DNA from: a virus
Direction: 5' to 3' (one strand)
DNA: 21,053 bases
IMG/VR virus record: IMGVR_UViG_3300020416_000864
Coordinates: 1 to 21,053 of that record
A program made the translations under genes and the position numbers. Of the stretch, positions 14,239-20,804 are shown one piece after another. Under the pieces are notes generated by a model, which saw nothing but the letters and a program-made list of their open reading frames with translations, did no database searches and was not told the DNA's origin. Position 1 is the first letter of the stretch. The number at the start of each line of letters is the position of its first letter.

Positions 14239-15817
14239 AATAACCGCTAACAAATATAGGCATGGGCGGTTCGTATTGCTCCTCTCCTTCAGCTTGTGTA
14301 AAGGTGTTATATATGCGTGGATCCCAGTCTCGCATAACAGCCATCATACGCAGAGCCAGTAAAGTAGCACTGACCAAGTCATCATTAGCTCCCGGTTTTG
14401 CTTTGAAACTTGTTCCTGTTGCTACATAGTTCTTTAATTCAGTTATAAGTGGTCCACTATTAATAGTTATTTTATTATTTTCCACCATAGTTTTTAATCT
14501 ACTACATGCAGTAATTTTTGTACCATGTGTAGTATTGAATCCTTTACGGAATTTGCGTACATGTCCTTTACGCTGTGGCTCACTTACAAATAGTCCTGGT
14601 ATGTTTTCTTCTCCAAAGTCGTTTATAACAATAAGTGCGGCTTCTCCAATGCTATTGTTTTCTACGCTCCAGTATATATTACTACCGTTGGTTTTACAAC
14701 TATCTTGTATATGAGTACATACATCTCTTAATATTCTAATTTGTGCAGGTATAGGTGTTTCATTATGTCGCCATTCTGCTATTTGTTTATAACTAGGTAA
14801 TTCATACACTTGTATTGCGGCATAGTCTCCTCCTGTTCCCATTGCAGGATCAAGTGCTACAGCATAACTTTGATCTGCTGTAGGTTTGCCGTACCAGCGT
14901 GTTTGACCCATATTCATTAAAGGATCAGATGCTTCCATCTGTGCAAGATGAATACTGTTAATTAGTGTTTCATCATATACTAGAAATTCGCAACCGTATT
15001 CACGTCTAAACTTTTCTTCACCAATACGTCCAATTTCTTCTATTTTCCAAGTTTCATCTCTATCAGGATGTTCGTCCCAACCACATGTAAATCCATGAAA
15101 GCCGTTTTGTCCTACTTCTTGTTCATTGCCATGTGCATCGTATTTGTTCTGAGATTCTTTCCAAATTACAGCAAAAGTATCTTCATCTGAGTTTGGTGTA
15201 CTTGTTATAATTGCACGACCACCTGTTGCTAATGTAGGAGATATAGAAGTCCAAAATTCTTCTGCAATATTAGGATTAACAAACGCAAACTCATCACAGT
15301 ATAGTAATGATATAGACATACCACGTCCTGTATTGCCTGTAGTTGTTGCACTTACAATACGTGAGCCATTTTCAAATTCCATACTTCCTTTGTTATAGTT
15401 TGTAACACCTGCTCTAATATGATCTTCACAAGATTCATATACATAACGAATACGTTGCATAATTTCTTGAGCACCAGTATATTTGTGAGCGGCAATAAGA
15501 ACAGTTTGATCAGGATGGAACATAGCATACCAACACAAATAAATTGCGGCAGTAGTAGTCTTACCTGTTTGTCTAGGTAACATGTTTACATTAAATCTAT
15601 GATCGTGATAACTTTTTAATAAACGTACTTGGAATTCGTAAGGTTCAAACAGCAATTTTCCTTTGACAGGATGCTGAATGTATGCAAACTTTCTAGCAAA
15701 ATGTAAATATCCTGATTCAGGATCTATGCACTTTGCTAAATCTTCTAATTGTGCATCTGTAAATGTTTCAGTTTTATTGGCTTTTTTAATTAATACGCCA
15801 TCTAAAGAAGTACTCAT
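14237..15817 (-). CDS. 17: Terminase large subunit gp17
   Basis: A 526-residue packaging motor, shorter than T4 gp17 (610) at the N-terminus. A Q-like FEPYEFQ (58-64) precedes Walker A PRQTGKT (81-87); Walker B is ISLLYCDEFAF (169-179) with D175 and catalytic E176; the coupling motif is TSTPN (205-209). The C-terminal RNase H-like nuclease domain shows D323 in ALDPAMGTG, D331, E386 in SVENNS, and D479/D480 in NDDLVS. It cuts concatemeric DNA and pumps it into the prohead through the portal, together with gp16. The gene starts 5 bases from a late box, right after a strong terminator, so it probably has its own leaderless transcript. Very confident. Confidence 0.97.
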   Translation of the reverse strand: MSTSLDGVLIKKANKTETFTDAQLEDLAKCIDPESGYLHFARKFAYIQHPVKGKLLFEPYEFQVRLLKSYHDHRFNVNMLPRQTGKTTTAAIYLCWYAMFHPDQTVLIAAHKYTGAQEIMQRIRYVYESCEDHIRAGVTNYNKGSMEFENGSRIVSATTTGNTGRGMSISLLYCDEFAFVNPNIAEEFWTSISPTLATGGRAIITSTPNSDEDTFAVIWKESQNKYDAHGNEQEVGQNGFHGFTCGWDEHPDRDETWKIEEIGRIGEEKFRREYGCEFLVYDETLINSIHLAQMEASDPLMNMGQTRWYGKPTADQSYAVALDPAMGTGGDYAAIQVYELPSYKQIAEWRHNETPIPAQIRILRDVCTHIQDSCKTNGSNIYWSVENNSIGEAALIVINDFGEENIPGLFVSEPQRKGHVRKFRKGFNTTHGTKITACSRLKTMVENNKITINSGPLITELKNYVATGTSFKAKPGANDDLVSATLLALRMMAVMRDWDPRIYNTFTQAEGEEQYEPPMPIFVSGY

Positions 15818-15830
15818 ACTACTATTTAAC
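15818..15830 (-). promoter_or_regulatory. T4-type late promoter box of gp17, leaderless geometry
   Basis: GTTAAATA, then GTAGT, then the ATG at 15817. Its upstream edge touches the U-tract of the terminator at 15831-15857, so terminator, promoter and start codon are packed into about 45 bases. No ribosome binding site. Confidence 0.55.
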
Positions 15831-15857
15831 CAAAAAAATAGGCACCGTAGTGCCTAT
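15831..15857 (-). terminator. Rho-independent terminator before gp17
   Basis: On the minus strand, ATAGGCAC, loop TACG, GTGCCTAT, then a run of T. The 8-bp stem is perfect, the UACG loop is unusually stable, and the T tract is canonical. It ends the gp16-to-glycine-zipper transcription unit 30 bases after the last stop. Confidence 0.88.
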
Positions 15858-15886
15858 GTGAGTGTGACTTTAATTTGTTATAGTTA

Positions 15887-16243
15887 TTATACCCAGCCGT
15901 CGCCGGTAATTTTATCGCCTATTGCGCCGCCAAGCATGCCGCCTGCCATACTACCAATAGGTCCTAAAGGTGCACCTAGCATATGTCCTGCTACTGCGCC
16001 ACCTACTCCCCCCAGTACTCCTGCATTTAGATCTTGGTCCCCATCAACATCATCTTTACCTGGATTTTCTGGATCGTCCATTTTTGCAGTTTGTACAATG
16101 CTAGGTTTAAGTCCTGCGTTAGTCATTAACTTCATAAGTTCACCAACATCATCACATGTTTCTGCGTTCATGTTGATGCTAACGCTAGCCGCTTCGTTGA
16201 CTGGGGTACTAATTTTATCTAGTTTCTCCAGTAAATCACGCAT
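15887..16243 (-). CDS. Glycine-zipper protein, shorter paralogue
   Basis: A 118-residue protein. An N-terminal helix (1-10) leads to EAASVSINMN (17-26) and a helical segment to residue 46, then an acidic spacer around DDPENPGKDDVDGDQDLNAG (56-75), then a Gly/Ala-rich region (75-114) with GxxxG-type spacing typical of glycine zippers. It is a paralogue of the 234-residue protein directly upstream: the two match through the N-terminal helix pair and at 16 of 20 positions in the spacer. I know no characterised family for the N-terminal part. Glycine zippers usually mean tight helix packing in membranes or oligomers, so a virion or membrane-inserting role is possible. Near the end of the packaging operon. 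Confidence 0.82.
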   Translation of the reverse strand: MRDLLEKLDKISTPVNEAASVSINMNAETCDDVGELMKLMTNAGLKPSIVQTAKMDDPENPGKDDVDGDQDLNAGVLGGVGGAVAGHMLGAPLGPIGSMAGGMLGGAIGDKITGDGWV

Positions 16244-16246
16244 GAC

Positions 16247-16951
16247 TTAACCTTTGTATTCTTTGTATAACTCGGAAAGTTCTTCTTTGATCTTACTTGC
16301 TAGTGCCATTGGATTATCTCCGCCTGCTACTTTTGGATAAGATTTTTTTGGTCTATTGATGTCGTCACCACCTTTGATCATATCAGTGTATGGTGCATAA
16401 TCTTCGTCCGGTGAGTTTGAATAATCGCCTTCTTTTGCTTCATCGTCACTTAGGCTTTTACCAACTGCTCCACCTAATGCTGAACCAACTACTCCGCCAA
16501 TTCCTGGTGCTATCATGTTACCAGCAATATTACCAAGTGCTGAACCTGCCGCGCCACCTACTCCGCCGCCGCCTGCTAGTGCACCTAATGCTCCACCTAC
16601 TGGACCGCCTGTCAATCCTGATCCTACTGCTGATCCTACTCCAGTGCTTAATGCACCTGCTTTAAGATCTTGGTCTCCTGGAACATCATCTTTGCCTGGA
16701 ATCTTTGGATCATCGTCCATTGCTCCTAATGCTTTCATATGCTTTTCCATATCCATTCTTGGACTTAGTGGCATATCACTTACTTTTTGTGGCTCCATTC
16801 CAGCATTACGCATCATTGCCATAAGCTGACCAACTTGACCAGCATCATCAGCTGTCATAGAAATATTCATTGAAGCCGCTTCATCTAGTTTTTGTTTTTT
16901 GCTAGGTGCTTCTATAGCATCCATTTTAGCAATCATGTCTTTTATGTTCAT
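16247..16951 (-). CDS. Glycine-zipper protein, longer paralogue
   Basis: A 234-residue protein with the same plan as its neighbour: short helix (1-12), EAASMNISM (24-32) with a following helix to about residue 51, acidic spacer (80-99), then an extended Gly/Ala region (98-165) containing several GxxxG and GGxxG steps and no charged residue for about 65 residues. After this come an acidic Ser/Asp/Tyr segment and a C-terminal helix (LASKIKEELSELYKEYKG at 217-234). The hydrophobic part could form two or more packed membrane helices. The gene starts in a TAATG overlap with the upstream stop, after GGGAG. Function unknown; location between gp16 and gp17 suggests a role in head filling, ejection or the prohead. 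Confidence 0.85.
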   Translation of the reverse strand: MNIKDMIAKMDAIEAPSKKQKLDEAASMNISMTADDAGQVGQLMAMMRNAGMEPQKVSDMPLSPRMDMEKHMKALGAMDDDPKIPGKDDVPGDQDLKAGALSTGVGSAVGSGLTGGPVGGALGALAGGGGVGGAAGSALGNIAGNMIAPGIGGVVGSALGGAVGKSLSDDEAKEGDYSNSPDEDYAPYTDMIKGGDDINRPKKSYPKVAGGDNPMALASKIKEELSELYKEYKG

Positions 16952-17511
16952 TATTTGCTCCCTACTGGTGATACAGTATTTTCTTTATCGGTAATATCTT
17001 TAGTATCACCTGGCTTAACATCTTGTAACGGATCAGATTCTCTTTCTGATCTAGCTGTTTCAAGTTCTTTTAGTAATGACATAACACGGTTTGATCCAAC
17101 TTGCTCTTGTGCTTTAGGATCAGACTGTCCCATGTCTTCTGTTTCTAATTTTGTTTGATAAGGACCTTCGTCTTTTATGTTTTGGTACATTTCTTGTGGT
17201 TCATTTTTATTACGTACAATTAAGTTATCTCTGCTACAATCACAACATTGTGCAATATACTCTGCAAGTACTTGCGGTGTAGTTGGATAATTTAGTCCTA
17301 CTTCATAATATGTAACTTCACAATTACTAAGTTGAGGGAAATCTAACGGGCGTTCTTGGATCGGAGTTTTCTTACCTGCACTCATAGACGCTACACTGTA
17401 ACGCTTAAGGCATGTTTCTAACTGATCAGCAAATCCTTCCGGACATTCGCCTGCAACACCAATGTTAAATTCGTATATTTTTTTCGCTTCTGCTAAGTAT
17501 TTTTCAAACAT
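16951..17511 (-). CDS. Conserved packaging-region protein of unknown function
   Basis: A 186-residue protein. Residues 1-101 look like a small folded alpha/beta domain: YEFNIGVAGE (13-22) as a first strand, a Cys-containing helix (23-38), EVTYYEVGLNY (65-75) as a second strand, and a helix carrying CCDC (89-92). Five Cys residues lie in this half, unusual for a phage cytoplasmic protein, though they do not form an obvious zinc knuckle. Residues 102-186 are acidic and look disordered. I do not recognise the family. Neighbours gp16 upstream and the glycine-zipper pair downstream place it in the packaging module. A late-type box lies within the end of gp16, and AAGGA is a fair ribosome site. Confidence 0.8.
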   Translation of the reverse strand: MFEKYLAEAKKIYEFNIGVAGECPEGFADQLETCLKRYSVASMSAGKKTPIQERPLDFPQLSNCEVTYYEVGLNYPTTPQVLAEYIAQCCDCSRDNLIVRNKNEPQEMYQNIKDEGPYQTKLETEDMGQSDPKAQEQVGSNRVMSLLKELETARSERESDPLQDVKPGDTKDITDKENTVSPVGSK

Positions 17512-17524
17512 GTTTTTCGTCCTT

Positions 17525-17538
17525 ATAAATTATTTATC
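17525..17538 (-). promoter_or_regulatory. Late promoter box in the end of gp16
   Basis: GATAAATA made of the last codons of gp16 (Asp-Lys-stop). Unlike the leaderless group, it leaves about 14 bases of leader, containing AAGGA, before the ATG at 17511. Confidence 0.5.
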
Positions 17539-18015
17539 CATATTCTTGAGTTTTTCGAGTAGACTATTACGGTCTGTAACTATATAACCTTCGCCCTGCA
17601 CAAGTTCATCGTCTGGTTTTCCAGTTTTATCCATCTTCTCTTTTTTAAGTTGTAACTCAATCATTTTAAGTTTTTTGTCCATTTTTGCCACTTTAGCATC
17701 AAGAGACGTCTTAAGCATACCACCAGCTACTTCAAATACTCTGCCACTGTATCTACTTTCTACATTCATGCCCAAATCCATTAGATCATCATATGCATCT
17801 AATGCTTTTTCAGCAATATCGTTAAGTTCTTTATCAGCCATTTCTCCTAAACCTTTTACAGCTGGTAGTGCGGCCGCAATTTTGTCAAACTCTGCTATAT
17901 CTCTAAGCGTTTCGTTTTGCTGTTCTATAACTTCTTTTTTATCACGTTTCTTATCTTGCTTGATAATTTCTTTACTATCTGGTAAATCAAGAAGTTCTTC
18001 TAATTTTTTGGTCAT
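17530..18015 (-). CDS. 16: Terminase small subunit gp16
   Basis: A 161-residue protein, matching T4 gp16 (164). It is helical throughout: an N-terminal charged helix, a central pair of helices (about 40-85), then SRYSGRVFEVAGGML (86-100) followed by a long charged helix (to about 130), which corresponds to the central S-P-R-x-(Y/F)-EV block and oligomerisation helices of T4 gp16. The subunit forms rings and stimulates the gp17 ATPase and regulates cutting at packaging initiation. Assigned from length, layout and location between gp4 and gp17; sequence resemblance to T4 is moderate. It has its own late-type promoter. Confidence 0.75.
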   Translation of the reverse strand: MTKKLEELLDLPDSKEIIKQDKKRDKKEVIEQQNETLRDIAEFDKIAAALPAVKGLGEMADKELNDIAEKALDAYDDLMDLGMNVESRYSGRVFEVAGGMLKTSLDAKVAKMDKKLKMIELQLKKEKMDKTGKPDDELVQGEGYIVTDRNSLLEKLKNMDK

Positions 18016-18035
18016 TTTATACTCTCATTAACTGC

Positions 18036-18049
18036 TACTATTATTTATC
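18036..18049 (-). promoter_or_regulatory. Late promoter box of gp16
   Basis: GATAAATA, then ATAGT and a predicted +1 A at 18036. The box overlaps the gp4 stop codon. A 21-base leader with GAGAG follows before the ATG at 18015. Confidence 0.55.
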
Positions 18050-18479
18050 GTTTTCCTTGATGGAACATATCCTTTTCTGTAACAACTCTAAAACTGAGTC
18101 CTTTTGATTTACAGTATGCTCTAGCGGCTTCCCACTTAGCCATATTTAGTGCGACATGTGCTTGATTATGTCTAGATTTTCCAGCAGTTTCCATAGTTAC
18201 TTGATTATCAGGTTTGACTTCTATAAGTTCAACCATATTTTTGCCTTTTTTAGTTTTATATTGAATAAAAAAATCAGGCACATATATAGTTGCTTTACCT
18301 GTTAACGGATTTCTATAAGGAATTTTTACTGCTTCACTTGCCCATGCTTGTATAGCAGGATTTTCATCACAAAATTTCATAAAGGCAAACTCCCAACTAC
18401 TACGGTATGTTGGTGTTTTGCGTCCTACGTATTTTTGTGGATGTTTAAGTTCGAACTTTCCTTGTGCAAAACGTGCCAT
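18045..18479 (-). CDS. 4: Head-completion protein gp4 (nuclease fold)
   Basis: A 144-residue protein, near T4 gp4 (150). The segment TYRSSWEFAFMKFCDENPAI (24-43) then IPYRNPLTGKATIYVPDFFIQY (53-74) and VELIEVKP (82-89) is a PD-(D/E)xK-like nuclease layout: E30, D68 and E86-x-K88 are the candidate active-site residues, as in TnsA-type enzymes. In T4, gp4 acts on the filled head after packaging and allows tail joining; it is thought to trim or protect the DNA end. The gene starts four bases after the stop of the small structural protein. Confidence 0.85.
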   Translation of the reverse strand: MARFAQGKFELKHPQKYVGRKTPTYRSSWEFAFMKFCDENPAIQAWASEAVKIPYRNPLTGKATIYVPDFFIQYKTKKGKNMVELIEVKPDNQVTMETAGKSRHNQAHVALNMAKWEAARAYCKSKGLSFRVVTEKDMFHQGKR

Positions 18480-18482
18480 GGG

Positions 18483-18860
18483 TTACCCCATTATGTTTCT
18501 TGACTCTAACGGTGTATCAGTATTTTTAACTCTGAATCCTAATGTACTAACTTTTTGTCTATTAAAGTTTAAAACAGTAGCCACAGTAAAACTTAGTTGT
18601 AATTTATCTAAACTTTTTAATGTATCTAATAATTCAAAAACTTTAATACCGTCAAGTTTTGCTTGTTTCATTAAAATAGCACCTGTTGATTGTGCCGCAG
18701 GTCTATCAAAACCTTTTGATTCTAAAAAACCAATAACAGCATCTACCTCATTAGCCGGGTATGCAAGTTGTTTTTGATAAAAGGTATTAAAATATCTTTT
18801 TACCTTACTTGCACTTGAACTATCTTTTTTGACAGGTAAATTTAATTGTACTTTATCCAT
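18483..18860 (-). CDS. Small conserved structural-region protein
   Basis: A 125-residue protein with a predicted helical middle: a helix with NEVDAVIGFLESKGFDRPAA (about 37-56) followed by LMKQAKLDGIKVFELLDTLK (63-82) and a C-terminal NFNRQKVSTLGFR (98-110). I recognise this pattern from small proteins sitting next to the tail or head genes of marine T4-like phages and usually listed as structural; no biochemical role is known to me. The start overlaps the upstream stop (TAATG) with AGGAG 10 bases before. It could correspond in role to a T4 baseplate or neck factor that has diverged beyond recognition. Confidence 0.72.
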   Translation of the reverse strand: MDKVQLNLPVKKDSSSASKVKRYFNTFYQKQLAYPANEVDAVIGFLESKGFDRPAAQSTGAILMKQAKLDGIKVFELLDTLKSLDKLQLSFTVATVLNFNRQKVSTLGFRVKNTDTPLESRNIMG

Positions 18861-20056
18861 TATGTTACTTCTCCTGCTGGTGCTCTAGGACCACTTGTTG
18901 AATTGGCACTTGCACTGCTAGCCTGTGAAGTTAAAGCACCGCTATTCATAAAATCATTTACTAATTTTCCGCCTCCAACTACTGCGGCCGCAGTTGCTAT
19001 TGTCGAAAGACCACCACCGCCACCTCCAGTTGGTGTGATTACACCTGCTACTCCACTTACATCAATGCCTGCTGTTTTACCAATTGTATCAATTGCACTA
19101 CCAAGTAATTCTCCACCAATTCCACCTTGTGTTAGGTTTCCTGCATTTTGAATTGTATTAGCCGCTTTTAAAACAGTACCAAATGTTATACCATTATTTG
19201 CAATATCTCCTAGTACACCCATACCACCTGCAAGTACTCCTCCTACTCCTAATAGACTAGAAGCACCTCCACCAGATAATGAATTTGGACTAGGTGTTTT
19301 ATCATAATGCTCTTCAGCAAATCCTTTAGGTCCACCTTTGCCTACAGTTCCTCTGCTATAATGAACTGTTTCATAGTCAAGTGTCATTGTATTTGATACA
19401 GTATCACTAACGCTGTTATCCATAGTATCATGTTGCCAATTTGATATAATAGGATTTATTAATGTAAAGGATGTATAACTTTTTCTTGCCATCTGTGAAA
19501 TTGTAATACTATCAAAGAAAGGCATTCCGCTATCATTGTCTAAACCATATCTAAATTGCTTGTCACTAAATTGGCTACCTCTGTTATATGCTTCAATAGA
19601 TGCACCTGTTTCTGGTGCTCCTGCTGGTTGCACTGCGGCATAGTTTCCGTCTCTATAGTAGTATCTATAATATGCTTCCCACATAGCAGTTGTAACACCA
19701 AAATTATCATCGTGGAATGTAATGTTTACAGGTTGATAATCAATACGTTTTTGTACTACTCTTTTTCGATTGTATTGATGTTTTACATCTGTCTGAATAT
19801 TATATGCAGGTAATTGAGCAGACTTAACAAGCATGTTAAGTTCGTTCATATGTTTTTCCCTTAGCTGAGGTATAACAGATGCCGCTTGTGAATTTATGTT
19901 AAATGTTACATGATATAGAAACTTTACTTTTGGAGTAAGTCTATGATTATCATCTACATAAAGTCTAGCCGCGTGTTGATAGTCAGCAAGGTTACCTTTA
20001 GGGTTCAGTGCCCCTGATATTACGTTGTCTAAAAATCCATTCAAAAAGCTCGCCAT
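18860..20056 (-). CDS. Tail-tube-like baseplate protein with Gly-rich tail (gp48/gp54 type)
   Basis: A 398-residue protein. The N-terminal 250 residues hold a tail-tube-like domain: KFLYHVTFNI (45-54), LNMLVKSAQLPAY (73-85), the basic KRVVQKRIDYQPVNITFHDD segment (99-118) and AMWEAYYRYYYRDG. This is the beta-sandwich shared by gp19 and the T4 baseplate-tube proteins gp48 and gp54, so the likely role is starting or capping the tube at the baseplate. The last 140 residues are Gly/Ala/Ser-rich with hydrophobic stretches, unlike T4 gp48 or gp54, and could be a tape-measure contact or a membrane-touching tip. The start has a late box 5 bases upstream and no ribosome site. Tube-fold call is confident; gp48 versus gp54 is not settled. 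Confidence 0.78.
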   Translation of the reverse strand: MASFLNGFLDNVISGALNPKGNLADYQHAARLYVDDNHRLTPKVKFLYHVTFNINSQAASVIPQLREKHMNELNMLVKSAQLPAYNIQTDVKHQYNRKRVVQKRIDYQPVNITFHDDNFGVTTAMWEAYYRYYYRDGNYAAVQPAGAPETGASIEAYNRGSQFSDKQFRYGLDNDSGMPFFDSITISQMARKSYTSFTLINPIISNWQHDTMDNSVSDTVSNTMTLDYETVHYSRGTVGKGGPKGFAEEHYDKTPSPNSLSGGGASSLLGVGGVLAGGMGVLGDIANNGITFGTVLKAANTIQNAGNLTQGGIGGELLGSAIDTIGKTAGIDVSGVAGVITPTGGGGGGLSTIATAAAVVGGGKLVNDFMNSGALTSQASSASANSTSGPRAPAGEVT

Positions 20057-20069
20057 ACTAATATTTAGC
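20057..20069 (-). promoter_or_regulatory. Late promoter box, leaderless geometry
   Basis: GCTAAATA, then TTAGT, then the ATG at 20056. It lies 33 bases after the terminator at 20103-20127, so the following gene needs its own promoter. No ribosome binding site. Confidence 0.55.
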
Positions 20070-20102
20070 CAATTAAATTATGTGGGTAGATAATTTAGTC
20101 AT

Positions 20103-20127
20103 AAAAAAAGGGCCCGTAGGCCCTTTT
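20103..20127 (-). terminator. Rho-independent terminator after gp19
   Basis: On the minus strand, AAAAGGGCC, loop TACG, GGCCCTTTT, then further T: a perfect 9-bp stem with a strong GC core and a T tract of seven. It ends the gp18-gp19 transcript 17 bases after the gp19 stop. It shares the TACG loop with the terminator before gp17. Confidence 0.9.
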
Positions 20128-20144
20128 ATTTAATTTATAATTGC

Positions 20145-20774
20145 TTAGATAGAACCACCGCCTGTAATTGCAGTATTAATTGTTCTTCCTACTGCTGTTC
20201 CTAGGCCTGTTCCTTGTGGTGTTTGGATTGCATTGTCGTATCTAACTGTTAACGCTACTGTTACAACTTCTGAAGTTGCATAGTTTAATGTGTTATAGTT
20301 AGTTCCTTCTAAGTAACAACCGTATAATTCAAATGTTTCTAATACTGTTGCCGCATTTGCTCCATTACCACCGTCTAGTATTTCAATTCTAGTTACAAAC
20401 TTATAGTCTGCACCACTTGCCGCACTTGACTGCTCAAAGAAATCAAACTGTTTCTGAAGTTGTTCACCAACCATTTTCTGTACGTTGTTGCTAACATCTT
20501 CACGCAAGTTAATTGTAATTGGTTCCCAAGTATGCTTACCAGCAAGATAAACTCTGGAGTTATAAATATCAACCGTCATTTGATCAAAACTAACGCTAGG
20601 TCTTGTTACGTCCATAACTTGTTTTGTTAGCTCTGTTGACGGACTTGATACACCAAAATTTTCTAAGCTCACTCTAAAGCGATACTGAAGTTTGGGCATT
20701 AACAAACCCTGATTAGATGCACTTGCGTTACTATCTAAAGGTACTGTTAATTTTGAAAGTGTTGAAATTGCCAT
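20145..20774 (-). CDS. 19: Tail tube protein gp19
   Basis: A 209-residue protein. LMPKLQYRFRVSLENFG (25-41), the MDVTRPSVSFDQMTVDIYNS segment (54-73), and KHTWEPITINLRED (79-92) are the conserved tube-domain blocks of T4-like gp19 (163 residues in T4); residues 125-181, with LETFELYGCYLEG and TSEVVTVALTVRYDNA, complete the beta-sandwich. It stacks as hexameric rings to form the tube that conducts DNA. The final 25 residues are Gly/Thr-rich. It follows gp18 directly, as in T4, with its own late box and an AGGAG ribosome site. Very confident. Confidence 0.95.
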   Translation of the reverse strand: MAISTLSKLTVPLDSNASASNQGLLMPKLQYRFRVSLENFGVSSPSTELTKQVMDVTRPSVSFDQMTVDIYNSRVYLAGKHTWEPITINLREDVSNNVQKMVGEQLQKQFDFFEQSSAASGADYKFVTRIEILDGGNGANAATVLETFELYGCYLEGTNYNTLNYATSEVVTVALTVRYDNAIQTPQGTGLGTAVGRTINTAITGGGSI

Positions 20775-20787
20775 TATTTGCTCCTAT

Positions 20788-20801
20788 TACTTTTATTTAT
20801 C
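20788..20801 (-). promoter_or_regulatory. Late promoter box of gp19
   Basis: GATAAATA, then AAAGT and a predicted +1 A at 20788, starting four bases after the gp18 stop. A 14-base leader with AGGAG precedes the ATG at 20774, in contrast to the leaderless group. Confidence 0.6.
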
Positions 20802-20804
20802 ATA

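Noticed and set aside
15678-16250. 190-codon plus-strand open frame across the gp17 start and the 118-aa gene
   Set aside because: It runs through the terminator hairpin and two minus-strand genes with clear motifs; Pro/Ser-rich shadow of Gly codons.
18013-18027. Three-codon upstream open frame (ATG AGA GTA TAA) in the gp16 leader
   Set aside because: Too short to separate from chance; no sign that it is translated or conserved can be seen here.
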